Below, one piece after another: positions 27,490 to 39,600 of a stretch of 64,000 bases of DNA (position 1 is the first letter of the stretch; each line of letters opens with the position of its first letter). Made by a program: the position numbers and the translations under genes. The stretch comes from Promerops cafer (taxonomy: Eukaryota; Chordata; Aves; Passeriformes; Nectariniidae), in NCBI GenBank assembly GCA_013398275.1, contig VZSE01002342.1, positions 1,219,077-1,283,076 of the forward strand, given 5' to 3'. The notes below the pieces were generated by a model, which saw only the letters and a program-made list of their open reading frames with translations, was not told where the DNA came from and did not search any database.

Positions 27490-27808
27490 AGATCATAAAA
27501 TGGTTTAGGTTGGAATGAACCTAAAAGACCATCTAGTCCCAACCCCACCTTCCATGGACAGGGACATATTTCACTAGACCAGGTTGCTCAAGGCCTTATC
27601 CAGCCTGTCCTTGAATACTGCTGGCATTCACAACCTCCCTGGGCAAACCATTCCAGTGCCTCATGACCCTCACAGTAAAGAATTTCTTCCTTTTATATAA
27701 CCTAAGTTTTCCTTCTTTCAATTTGTAGCCATTACTCCTTGTCCTATCACTAGAGTCCCTGGCAGAGTCCCTCTCTGGCTTCTCTGTAGGCCCCATTCAG
27801 ATACTGGA
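27490..27808 (-). mobile_element. CR1 retroposon fragment, better preserved
   Basis: On the minus strand this is a 5'-truncated CR1 copy. Plus-strand phrases include ATCATAAAATGGTTTAGG, TTGGAATGAACC, AAAGACCATCTAGTCCCAAC, CACTAGACCAGGTTGCTCAA, AACCTCCCTGGGCAAACC and TTACTCCTTGTCCTATCACT. This order matches the 3' half of avian CR1 elements. A short remnant of the reverse transcriptase frame may remain on the minus strand (near 27,596-27,796), but no intact protein is encoded. Confidence 0.9.
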
Positions 27809-28484
27809 TGTTTCCTCTCTGCTTTTTTTTTTTCTTTCATTATCCAATTTTTAGAAGGGCCCCTTCAGGATAAGAAGCAGTCATTTCATCCTGTCCTGTT
27901 ACAAAACACATTAACTTTTGTATTCATCCAACTAAAGCACTTGGAAACAGAATAGAAAAATAAAAAATGTTCTTTAGGAAGCTGCTGTTCCCTTTCCCTC
28001 TTACAACACTGCAGCCTTGGAAATTTCAATATTCAAGCTCTAATGACTAGTCTTGCTTTCAATTCTAAAATATAAACATCATGTGTACAGCTGGGAACCT
28101 AGAACAGGGTGGGAAAACCTGAGCAGCAGGTTTGGAGTACTGAACCTTGAGCATGGGCTGTAATTATATTTCCCTGGGTAATACAGGACAGTGGCCTTGC
28201 TCTTGCTGTCCTAGAAAGAACATCCTGCCTGACCTTGCTGCTCCCACAAAATGGGTTGGGGTTGCTGTGCGACAGCCTGTCCTGAAATGAATTCAAACTG
28301 TGAATTCTCTGTGACAGTTTGTGGCATCTGGGTGACTCAGACAGCCTCTGTGCCTGAGGCTGTTCCAGCCCAGGCTGTGATTGTGTTAACATCACAATTT
28401 AAGTAGACTAGGGTCTTGTTAGCAGTAATGATGGACTCCCTGAAGGAAAACCAAGGTGGCATTGGAAATGATGTCATTTCATTA

Positions 28485-28530
28485 TCAGCTTTGAGATGGG
28501 GATAATTACATCTGTCTTCTTCACAATGAG
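28485..28530. repeat. Possible MIR-like core fragment
   Basis: The phrase TTTGAGATGGGGATAATTAC resembles the MIR core phrase AAAATGGGGATAATAAT. It is short and the match is from memory, so confidence is low. Confidence 0.25.
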
Positions 28531-31416
28531 ATGACCCTGGTCCTTCAGAAGGCAGCTGGCAATCTAACTTCCAGCAGCATGCTCATGCCATGCCTCATCA
28601 TCTGCTAATTTTCACAGCAAAGGCATCACTCAAGGTGACCCAAACCATCATCAAAAGACAGGATCTCCAGCTGGACATGTATGCTAGTGTCCAGTGGACA
28701 GCACCATGCTGGGGGCATTGGACATGTTTACAGCCCTGACTGAGACATAAAACAAATCCAGCTTGCTTCATGTAAATATTACCACAGCATGCTGTTAAGG
28801 CAGATAGCTTGACAAGCCATATAATAGAGAATAGTCGTACAGACACAATGAGAAATTTCCCAGTGGTTACAAAATATCCACCTCAGCCTGACAGGGACAC
28901 TGTGAATTAAAAAAAATGGGTAGACAGACAAAGCAAAATTCGCAGTGCATTTAAATATTTATATTGGAAATTGAGACATGGGTTTCTGTTGTAGTAATTT
29001 TTCAAAACGTCTTAGGCCAGTGGTTGGCAGTTTACCTATCTTCAGCTTCTGAGGAACTTCCTTAACTGCCCTGAAGCAAGTTTGCTTCCTGAAGGGCAAA
29101 GCCAGATACTCAGCACTGTGTGTTAATAAGAGTGCAATACAGAGAGAAAAGGAGGAATGAGAAAAGAAAATAAATACCTAATAATTAGTGATTGTAAACA
29201 GAACAGCCTCATGGCAAATTATTTTCTTTTTCTTTAAAAGCTAATTGAAGATGCTACAGCACCATGTTGCAGGGTATTTTGAGTACTTAGATACTGGCAT
29301 TAAAATGACCTTCCAAAATGGAGCACAAAGTATTCTGTAAAGGTTAACCACATTCAGTTTACAGAGGTGGTGCTGCTTCCTAGGGGTTGTCTGCAACAGG
29401 GAAGTACATGATTACTGAGGTGCTTGTGGAATGATACCTCAGGCACACTTTGTATATTCTATACACAGACACACACATCTAAGAATACCTTCCCTGGGGA
29501 CATCCCCGTTCCAGAGTAAGAGTATTCACCAGAGAAGCTGTCCTAGAATAAGAACAGTATTGTCACTTCCCACCCAACTTTGTTATGGATAAACTTCCCT
29601 GTGTGTTCAAAACACCTTTTAGGATAATTCCTGCCCTTTCTTTGCCACCCTTTCTGGACACTAAATGCCTCATTGTTCAAGCCCTTGGTCTCTTTGAGAG
29701 ACAGGGTCTACCCCTCAGTATGCCACACCTTGAAAACTAGTTACTAAGTTTGCTTTGTTTCATATGTAATAAAAAGTCCTTTTTGCTTACCATGTTTTTT
29801 TTTCAATGTTTCCCACAACACAGGATTTGGCTCTTTAAACTACCATAGCACAAAAAGCAGTAAGAGTTAAAGCATTGCCACAAAGCCCTCACTGTAGGAA
29901 CAGCACTTTTATTTCCTCTGAATCTCTAGCAAAAAGGAGAGAGGGGTATGAAAGTAACACCCATTTACCTTCTAGAAGCACAAAGGAGTTTGAGCCTTTA
30001 GTAACATGTGTAACTAAATATGTCAAGTGTTGCTAAAGATGCAGAATCATGAGTCACCTGAACTTCTGTGCTCAGCCCTGGACCTGACAACTCACCAATG
30101 GCTTGCAAGGGTGAGGACCATTTCTCTGCAATGTGACAGCTTTAGAAGACCTGGAAGAAGCACTCTTTGCAAAGCAGCCAGAAGGGAGGGGAGGATAACA
30201 TCAGCAACTGCTCCCCTGGCACAGGGGACTGTAAGTAGCACAGCTGTTCTTTTTGGAAATGTCAGAGAGGGGGAAAAAAGGTGCCGAGAGAGTTGTCATT
30301 GTCAGAAAGCACAATAGGTTGTTCCAGAATGATGCTTCACGTAGTCATAAGCTTTTCTTGAAAATATTGCTCAGGAAGCCCAGGCCTGACTAACTTTCCA
30401 AATAGAAAACGCTACTTGAAAAACAGACATGTAAATTATAAAATTACTTAGCATTCAGTTTCTCTGTTTCTCTCTGACAAAGGAGAGCACAGTTGTGTCT
30501 CAGCGTAGATGCTGCAGCTGAGATAACCCTATATGAGCCCTCTCCTGCCCAGTCACAGCCACATCTACAGAATGTCCCAGGAGGATTTCAGGTAATACCC
30601 ATGACTCTACCTCTCTTCTTGTATATGCCTCCTTGGGCCAGTTGTCCCAGAGAAAACAGCAAAATTCTGTTTGTCCCTGGGTTCTGCAGGAAGTCACACA
30701 CCTTCAGAGGCAAAACACTATCTCAGTGCTGTTTTGAAGTACTGCCAGTGTATGCCCATGCAGCAAGCCAAAGCAGGTCTCAGATGGACATGTGCTGTCT
30801 CCTGTCCTCCTTTGTGTCCAGAGCCTCCCCAGGAAGAAGGATGGGGACAGGCAGACGAAGGTGTGTCACATGGTGCCACTCTTACCCCACTCTCAGATAT
30901 TCCTGGGAGATGAGGAAAAAAATCACACAAAAGATTTTGAATGAAGAAACCATAAACCTAGACTTTCTCTTCAGTCAACAGAAAAAAAACACCAAACCTG
31001 AACTCTCTGCTTCCTTATGCCTGGCACACTGAGGTGAAATGGATTCAAACTGATTCCTACTTCATCCCCATCACTGTGATCAATGAGAGGGGACCAGGAT
31101 TAATCCTTAGCCTATAGCTATGCTGTACAGCTTCTTCAGAAATTTGTAAGACAGGCAGCAAGTCTGTTCACCCTTAAACCCCTAGAAGACTTCTGTGGTG
31201 GCATGCATGGGCCTTACAAGGTTCAGAGCTGGAGACACACAGGGACCTTTCTGCACCCTGGCCCTTCAGCAGCAGATCTGACTATTCAGCAGTGGGTCAC
31301 TGTTTTATCACAAGTCCTGCTACTCTCCTGAAAACATGGTTCTCCAAAGGGACTTTCTGGTCAGTGGTAAAAGTCATGGAATTCATGTTTGCCAATGCAG
31401 GGAGATAAATTTCACC

Positions 31417-31444
31417 AAAAAAAAAAAAAAAAAAAAAAAAAAAN
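31417..31444. repeat. A27 homopolymer ending in an ambiguous base
   Basis: Twenty-seven consecutive A residues are followed by a single N, the only ambiguous base I noticed in the window. The run length is probably unreliable. It could be a retroposon tail, but I recognise no element body just upstream. Confidence 0.9.
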
Positions 31445-32157
31445 AAGTTACTGTTTTTTAAGGTCTGTTGTCATATAACTACCATTGTCACAAGGGACAG
31501 GAGAAGTGAAGTCTGAGGTTTTACAAATCTCCCACACAGGGGTGTGTATTTTTTGAGGGAGGGAGAGGTTGTAACAAAGACTGCAGAAGCTGGAGTCTAT
31601 GACATTTTATTCATGTTGTTTCAACTCATTCACCCACATGCCCTCAAGGGATGTTCAGCTATTTAAAATTGCTGTTTCTGCTAAAAACTGCATGGTGTGA
31701 ATTAATGTGGTTAGATGCTCCTTTCTCAAAAATATTTTTTTTGGATCTCTACTATTCTATCTCTCTGCTCTATAGGTGTAAAAAGAGAAGTTTTCCTGTG
31801 TATGCAAAACTCTGTTTTCTTCCAAATTAATTAAAATTAAATTCAAGAGAGTAATTTGTTGAAGTCAGTGGAGTAATACCTGCATAGAACTAAGTTAAGT
31901 GAGGTAAAAATCAAGCATGTTTATATGGCTGTTTTCATAACTTCTTCCATTGCATCCTCTGTCTGTGAACTGGAATAGCAGACAGAACAACTAGAGCAAG
32001 GTTCTGGAACTAAACAAATCAACTAAGCAAGAGGAATTGAATTACACAGGGAGAGAACTTATGACCTCTATTTTTTTTTGTCTTGTTTTATTCTCGCCAT
32101 TTATAGTGGGTTTTGTAGGACAATTTGCAACTCTTTTAAGAATTTCAGTCCAGATGG

Positions 32158-32230
32158 TAATTTAACTAGGCAGAGGATCAGTTGATAAAACTCTGATTAG
32201 ATGTCAGCTCTTCAACTGAGCTATTTCCAT
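32158..32230 (-). repeat. tRNA-like relic or tRNA-derived SINE head
   Basis: The minus strand carries TAGCTCAGTTGAAGAGC at 32,207-32,223, very close to a tRNA A box and D arm (TAGCTCAGTTGG...AGAGC). It is followed at suitable spacing by CTGA-CATCTAA-TCAG, a short stem with a seven-base loop like an anticodon arm. The expected B box (GGTTCGANTCC) is not intact; TATCAACTGATCC lies in about that place. I read it as a decayed tRNA pseudogene or the head of an old SINE, not a working tRNA. Confidence 0.3.
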
Positions 32231-33617
32231 GGCCTGCCTTAACCTATGTTTAGTCTAACAGATAAATGTTTAGAATTAACCAAGACTGCTGAAGTGAAAG
32301 TAGTATAAAGGGAGTCTTAGAAAATCTGGTCAACCCATAAAGATTTCCTTGCTTTTAGCCTTCAGCTCCACATGTTTTGCTGAAGTTCTACAGCTTAAAT
32401 TCACAATACATTACTCATACATTAATTCATAAATTTAAAGTAAGAAACATAATCAGCTCAGAGTTTTGCAGTGCTGCAACAGTGCAAGGTAATAGAGGGC
32501 ACATGGCTTGGTATCTTCAGCACCATTGAAGTCAATCACAAGGGTCCTTGACAGATCAAGTCAGCCAGTTTCTCTCTTTTCTTCTTCCTCTCCTTCAACA
32601 AGACAAGACATTCAAGTGAATCATCCTTTCACTATTTCACTATTACACAGATGAGAGAAGGATGTAGACAGGGTCTTGCCACTGCTACAACAATGAAGAC
32701 ACAGCTTGTGCAGCCCCAGCAAAAGTGTCTATCAATGGATTGATTGAACCTACCAACTTCAAGTGGTTTTGAAATTACAGTTGGTGTTCTCTATTCACAG
32801 TTCACCCCAAGAGCACCTAATGTTTTAAAACCAGTTCAGTTCTCCTTTACCAGACAGAAGAAATATGTTTCTGTCATGATGTTCTGTGTTCAAATCCACG
32901 CTTCCCTGATAACCTTGATCCTTTGGTATAGCTGAACCTAGTGGGGCAGAAGCATGGGAGAGGCAAGAGGCAAGAGAAGAGGTGTAAAGAAAATAGGAAC
33001 TGAGAGGAAGCAAGAGAAAGACAAAGATTTAGTGTAGCCAGGAGCAGTCACATGGAAAATTGCTAAAGAAATGAAAACACAGCTTGGTACTGGTGATGTC
33101 AGAGACTAAATGAGCTTTACAAGTCTTGTCAAGAGAACCCACAGAAGAACCTATTTAAAGACTCAAACCTGCATCTTTTCTCTAAAAGATAGATAGGGCA
33201 GAAGAAGCCAATTTGTACTTGGCAGGTAGCATCCAGAGAGTTTACATAACACTGCAAAAAGATAAGCACCTATTTAAGAGCAAACTGTTATTTTTACCCA
33301 ACATGCAAACCAATCACATACTTTCATCACAGGCTAAACCCTTTTTACTGTCAGCTGTGAGTTCTCTTGGTGTTGTAAAGCACCACAGGGCACAAAATCA
33401 CTATGGTATTTTTTGTGTTGGTTGTCAACCTCTGTTTGCTGGAGATTGGAAAAACAGAGGAGACGTAGCACAGGAAAAACTGAGCAACAATTAGCAGCCC
33501 TTAACAAAAAGCAAATCTGTGAAATGCATTTTCTCTCTGAGAAAGAGACTGTTAACCTCTCTGCAAATACTGAGTCAGCAAAAATATAAAGGATGTTAAT
33601 TTAGCATCTGCTGGCGT

Positions 33618-33657
33618 GGAGAGGAGAGGAGAGGAGAGGAGAGGAGAGGAGAGGAGA
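33618..33657. repeat. (GGAGA)8 pentanucleotide microsatellite
   Basis: Eight perfect consecutive GGAGA units are on the plus strand, so the LNX1 sense strand is pyrimidine-rich here. It is likely length-polymorphic. A T run lies about 35 bases further on. Confidence 0.95.
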
Positions 33658-36600
33658 TTTTGTTGTGAGGTAAACGGAACAGGAACAATTTTTTTTTTTT
33701 TTAAATATCTGGTATGGATTACAGTTCATCAGCTCCAAAAGAGGGTTACTCGGTCTTGGCCTCCCCTCATGAATTTCTTTTGTTCACTTGGGTTACTTCA
33801 CTACTATTCCAGCCTAGATTATATAAAAGGCAGATCTGCAAGGCTACATTTGTTTGCTTTCTCAGCTCAACATATTAAGTGCAAGTTTATATGTATACAA
33901 TGTATCTTGTTAGATGCTGTGTCCTGTTTTGGTCTGTTCTCTTCTGATTTATTTTGAACTCAAAGACCATAACTGTAAGTGCCTCCAAACTTACAGATAC
34001 TTAGGCTACTGGGGAAAGAGCAGAAAAAAAGTGAAATGCAGCAACCATTACTGTCTAACTTCATTACACTCATGCCTTGGAAGAATAAAACAAAAATGTA
34101 CTGGAATTTAATCTCCTCTGAGGGAAGAAACTGCAAGCAGCATGTTTGCTAGAAACCGTGCACATTCAATCCACTAAAATTCATCAAGATATGCAAAATT
34201 TAAATGCCATCCAAAAATGGACCCTGAGAAAATTTACAGACACGGCACCAAGGAAAGTACATTTGTTTGGCCATATCATTGACCTATGACAGCACAATGC
34301 AGGTAGAAAGCAGATGTTGAGAACACAGTATGCTCCCAACACTGGGGGCTGTATGGGATGCGCAAGATTCTGCCAATCTAATGGCAGGGTCCACGCTGCA
34401 GCAGGGGGGCACAAGGATGGCATGAGTTGCAGTAGATACCACCGGGCATCCACAGCAGAACCTTCTCAGCATAGCTAAACTGATTTACTAATATTATTAG
34501 TATCAATAAGTCCATCACAGTCTGGGTTGGAGCAAAGTAGCATCAACTGGCACTTTCAATTCTGCATCCCCTCAACAGATCCCAGTGACAACCTCAGGCA
34601 CAGCAGCACCAAGAACAAAAAAAAGAAACAACAGTATATACACACTGCATTTGAAAAAGAATCTCATTCATCCTTTCTCCAGCAGTGCCATCTTCCCGCT
34701 GTAAAAACAAACCAGGTAGTAATGCCTGAAAGAGAGATGTGCCAATTGTTTAAATCAGAACCAGAGGTGACGCTCCTTTGAGAGCTGACAAGGGCAAGCC
34801 ACAACAAACTCCTGGGACTTCTGCTCCCACTGCAAAACCTGTCTGGCAAAGGGCTGAGTTGAAACATGTGCTTTTCATACAGAGCACTTATTTCTGACTG
34901 TAATTTAGCCTCTTGGCAAGAGAAGTTCATACATATCAAGCAAAACAGCCTTGCTCATCCATATCAACCGACACATCCTCATATAACAGCAGCAGCACAG
35001 TGCACTTTCTGCTTCCAGTGGTCTCCCATGGGTCACAGGACAGATCTGGTTAATTATGCCCATCTCCTCTCCATAAAACCCTGCTCCGCAAGGGATGTTT
35101 TCTGACCTTTCATACTGTTGCATTATAAAATCCACAAGTGAAGAGGTCTCTATGGATGTTTCTATGAAACCATGCCACTACTCCTTCCTAGGGAAGGAAA
35201 GTTAAAACCAGTGGAATATCACCAGTGCTAACTGGATGTTAAAAATAACATATAACAGTAATGCTTATCACATATGGGAGGAGAAAAGAAAATACCTGAA
35301 TTATACTTTCAAAATTAGCACTCTCTGTTCTTAATAAAACACAAAAAACCCAGGCCATGAGTCTACTAATCTTATTCACTAATTTCTGCAGAGTAGAAAG
35401 GAGAGTACAGCCTTTGGAGTAGATTTCCTTTGCCTTCTATTTAAGAGGTTGCTAAATTATTGAAATTCTACATTAAAAATATATTGCACATTGTCTAGTG
35501 AATGATGGGACTGCAATGCGTAATATAGACTGTAAGCTTCACAGTGCACGCACATGAAATCACTTGCTGATCTAAAATGCTTCCTGCCAACATGATTTCA
35601 AGAGAGCTGAGGAGAGAAAAACAAGTTACAAAGTAACACACTAATGATTGAATTTTATAGCTGAAATGTATAGCTCTAAAGGCATTTTATTCTCTTATTT
35701 TACATTATTCAGGTAAATAATATGCAGCGAGTAAGTAGAAGAGCAAATGAAAATTAAGATGGCTCCTGTAACTGCAAATATCTTGTCTTAGCCTACTTCA
35801 TACCATGTGTCACAGCAATGTTATGGAGCAAGACAACTCCATTAAAACAGAGAAGTCAACGGTGATTTCTTACTCCTCTCCTAGGTATCCTCTATACTCA
35901 GCCCAGTGCCTTGATACAAAGAGAGAATGGGAGTACATACAGCCAAGGCAATGTTTCATTGTTACAAATCTGGTTGTCTGCCTGCACTGCTGAGAAGAAC
36001 AAGACTTTATCAATAAAATCTGAGGATGCTGCCAGCAGAAATCCAACCAGAATGACAAAGACACTTCCTGAATATATGACTTGACTTGCCCACTGTTACA
36101 GTCAGCCTACTTTCTTTCATATGGGGAGAAAATATTGTACAACATGTAAAAGTTATGAATGATTTACAGAATTTTTTCTTTGTGCAAAAGTTGCACATCT
36201 GTTGAAATCTCCAGCCATTTCACTGGGCTGCGGCTGAACTTACCTTGCTCAGCATTCAAAATCTGTTGTCAATAAATAAATTAAATGAATGGATAAAGCA
36301 TGTTCTAGGGAGACCCCAAGGATTCACTGATGAAATGAGTCTTTACCAGCTGCAACTTGGCTGAGGCCAAGGGGTTCATTCAGTTTTTTAAGATGTTACA
36401 AAAACTGTTCACTTTCTTGACCCCAAAACAGGTACGATCCAAACCGGGAATTTTTTGGTGTTAGTTGCATGCAACATGTCATTGACTAACAGATACCTCC
36501 ACTAAGGTACCAGTTCAACATAGAGGGACCAGCCTGGGCCCTCCTTTTGAAATGGGAAGCCCCAAGCAGTCACCTGCATGCTGCTACACAGGCTGTTATT

Positions 36601-39600
36601 AGTCCAACTTTGCCAGTGATGTTACTTCAAAGCCTCTGCGTTTGTGTCCTGTGCTTGTTGGCATCCTTGTGCACCCAGTTACTGCATGGCTCAGGGAGGC
36701 AGTTCAGACATGCCGAGATGCCGAAAATCAGCTCTAGTTCCTGAACAACAGCTCTCATCATGGAGAAGGTCATGAAATGCAGTTGGCTACTCTGTGGACA
36801 GGGGACCTTGAAGGCACATTCCCCCAAAAGGTCAAGAGTGTTAAAGATATCCAAGAAGCCCCTCAGACCTACTAGTCTGCTTCCCTACAGTGTAACAAGC
36901 TGCGTTGAGGCTGATCTCAGTACCAGTATTCGGAGCAGGATTTAAGCTACGACAGGCATAAGAGCTCTGCAAGAGCAGTGCTTATCCTCACGTTGCAGGA
37001 CAGCCCAGTTCTGGCAGATTTGTCAGAGAAATAGCTCAAGGAAAAATATCCTTGTCATGCTGCCAGTGCCAGTGTTAAACTAGGTTAATTGTCAGAGAGA
37101 TGCGGAGGTCGGCCAAACTTGCAGCATACGGCCTGTGTGGCTTAATGTCAGGCAAGAAACGAGAGTCTGCTGCTTGTGAGTAATCTCCTGCAACTCCCAC
37201 CACCTCATTCCTTCCTCCTACCCCACCAGACCTTGGGTGCTTTGCCCTCCTTGGTCCCCATCTCAAATTGGATTGCCTGTTGTGAGGAAGCCTCCAAGTG
37301 GGGTAAAGGTTTGACCCCTCTGTGCTCCTGTTACATGGGCCAGGCATGGCCCATTTCTTTTGAGCAACTTAGAGAAAAATCAAACATAATTGAGACATAA
37401 GTCATTCATGAAGAGGAACCTTTCTGCCAACCATAATTGTTGCATTGCCTTTCCATCTTGGCAGGGTTTTATTGGTTTTTTGGATGGCTCAGGTTTTACT
37501 TTTGGCAACAAAATGTGTTTGTTGAGATTGACACTGGCCAATGTCAGCCTTTTCCAAAGGTCTGAGAAGCCTTGAGAAAACAATCCAGAAGAATAAAAGG
37601 TCTAATTCTGATCTCAAGTATGTATAGGTAGTTGTGAATGGAGTAAAGGTAACTTTCTTGCATGCATAGAAGGAAATGAAGCAGGATCTTTCTCAGTCTA
37701 TAACTAAAATTCCGATTTTTCTTACACACAAAATTCCCAGGAAGAACCAACAAATTCTTAACGCTCTCACGGGGTTTTTGATTTCTGGAGCTGTCCTAGA
37801 CAAATTTATCTGCATCTAGAATCACAGCACCGGGAAAAAAAGGCTAACCAGTAACACTTAATCATACCACAAAAACTCAGCACTCTCTAACCTACGCAGA
37901 GAAGCCAAGAGGGGTGTGCTGGTGGGGAAAGGTACCACCTCTGTGAAAGAGTGGCAGAAGGTGGGGCAGAAACCCAGACCCCACTGTGCTGCTAAAGGAG
38001 TGCAATTAATCTTTGGTTGAAGAGTAACCAGACCCAGACATTTACAGCCAATTAAAAGACAACATTCGGCTGCACTCCTATGCTAACATAAAACACTCTT
38101 GAATGCAACACAATATATTTATAAAATTCAGTTTGGGCACTTCAATACTAAGAGTTTAGATTACAACTCTTTCTGTACTTTTAACAATAATACAGCATAT
38201 TTGCAGTTCACCTATATGAGATTCTACTTGGGGGCTTTCTGGCCTTATTTGTACTAACATTTCAAGCTTTCCTGTGCAAATCTAAAGGCTGGAAATACAA
38301 AGGAGCACAATAGAGGCAGGACCAAGGAATGAATGAGGAGGGGAATAAACAAAGGTAAGGACCAGAAGAGGTAGGAAGCAGAGGACAGAAGTAGAAGGGC
38401 AACGGAGAGAGCTGGTGGAGAGGGGTCAGACTAACTGCAGTGAAGGACTAGGTTGAGAAAGGGACACTAGTAGGTCTTTGCTGGAGATTTTGGGGGAGAA
38501 CTCAGAATTCTGAAGGAAAACCAACTCCATGTTTGGCCCCTTTGTGAAGCTGTAGCATAGGGATGAAGCTAATAGTAGCCCTTGACACACTCATGCCTTT
38601 CTGTTTTAATTCACCTCAGTTCTGCTTTCCAAGAGACATCTATTCTAACATCCTGGAAAAGACCCTCTGAATTTTATCTCAGTGCTCTTTGTCCTGGCTA
38701 TTTAATATATATGCTAAACATTTCATTTATATTTTCATTCAAGAATATTTCCATTCAAGCCTTGCTTTCCAGCACTTTCAGCTTTAATTAAGCTCACAGT
38801 TTATCTCTGACACAGATTTCCACAAACGCAGCTTTGCACAGAGTAAGGAGGCCAACATGGACTTACACATGAGCCCAAAAGGTGCTCCAGGCTTATCAAT
38901 TTTGTCATGAGTATTGCATGTCCTGTGCTCCCCAGCCTTTGTGTGGGGAGGATGTTTCACAAGGATAGACTAGAAGCCAGACACAAGTTTCCCCACTGAG
39001 TTGAACAGAAATTAAAGAAGTTGGCTGCACAGTTAAGTTCAGTGTTGTAAGGGGGCTGGGAGAGTACACCTCTTTGTTTTTACCATAAAAAAGATGTGCT
39101 CAATGGCACTATAAGACAGCTGGCACCTGCATCTCTTCTTTTTAAACTGAATAAACAGAGAAACTAAATTTTACTGGTTATTACAGCCCAAAGGGCTGAT
39201 TTGAAATTTAAGAGAGTAGTTATTGTATAAAAGTTATATTGGGAAACTCAGTCCAGTTAATTTGGTGAGATTCCTTTGACTGTTTAATGCAAAACTCAAG
39301 AAGGGTAAGGAAAAAAAATGTACTTTCATTCACATTTAGGAGTAGGTTGTGCATTTCCACCTAACAAACAAAAGATCTTAAAAAACAATGGCTTGATTCA
39401 CATTAGTGGGGTAGATCTAGCTGATGTATTACCAGCAGGGACTAAGGCCAAGAGCTGTTTAATCCTCTGAGGGAAAGGGTGCCAGCAAGAGTGGCTGCCA
39501 AGGACTTCCCAGTGCTCGACCTGTGCTGAGCACATGCAATGCCCAGCACCATCCCAGGCACTCGCTCAGTCAGCACGGCCACGTGCTGAATTGGAATAAC

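Noticed and set aside
30493..31032. Longest non-LNX1 open frame, 179 codons, plus strand
   Set aside because: It opens with TTG, the first internal ATG is much later, the composition looks like translated intron, and no domain or neighbouring splice pattern supports it.
33814..33824. TATATAAAAGG, a TATA-box-like word on the plus strand
   Set aside because: No exon, open frame or CpG enrichment follows it; one such word is expected by chance in AT-rich intron.
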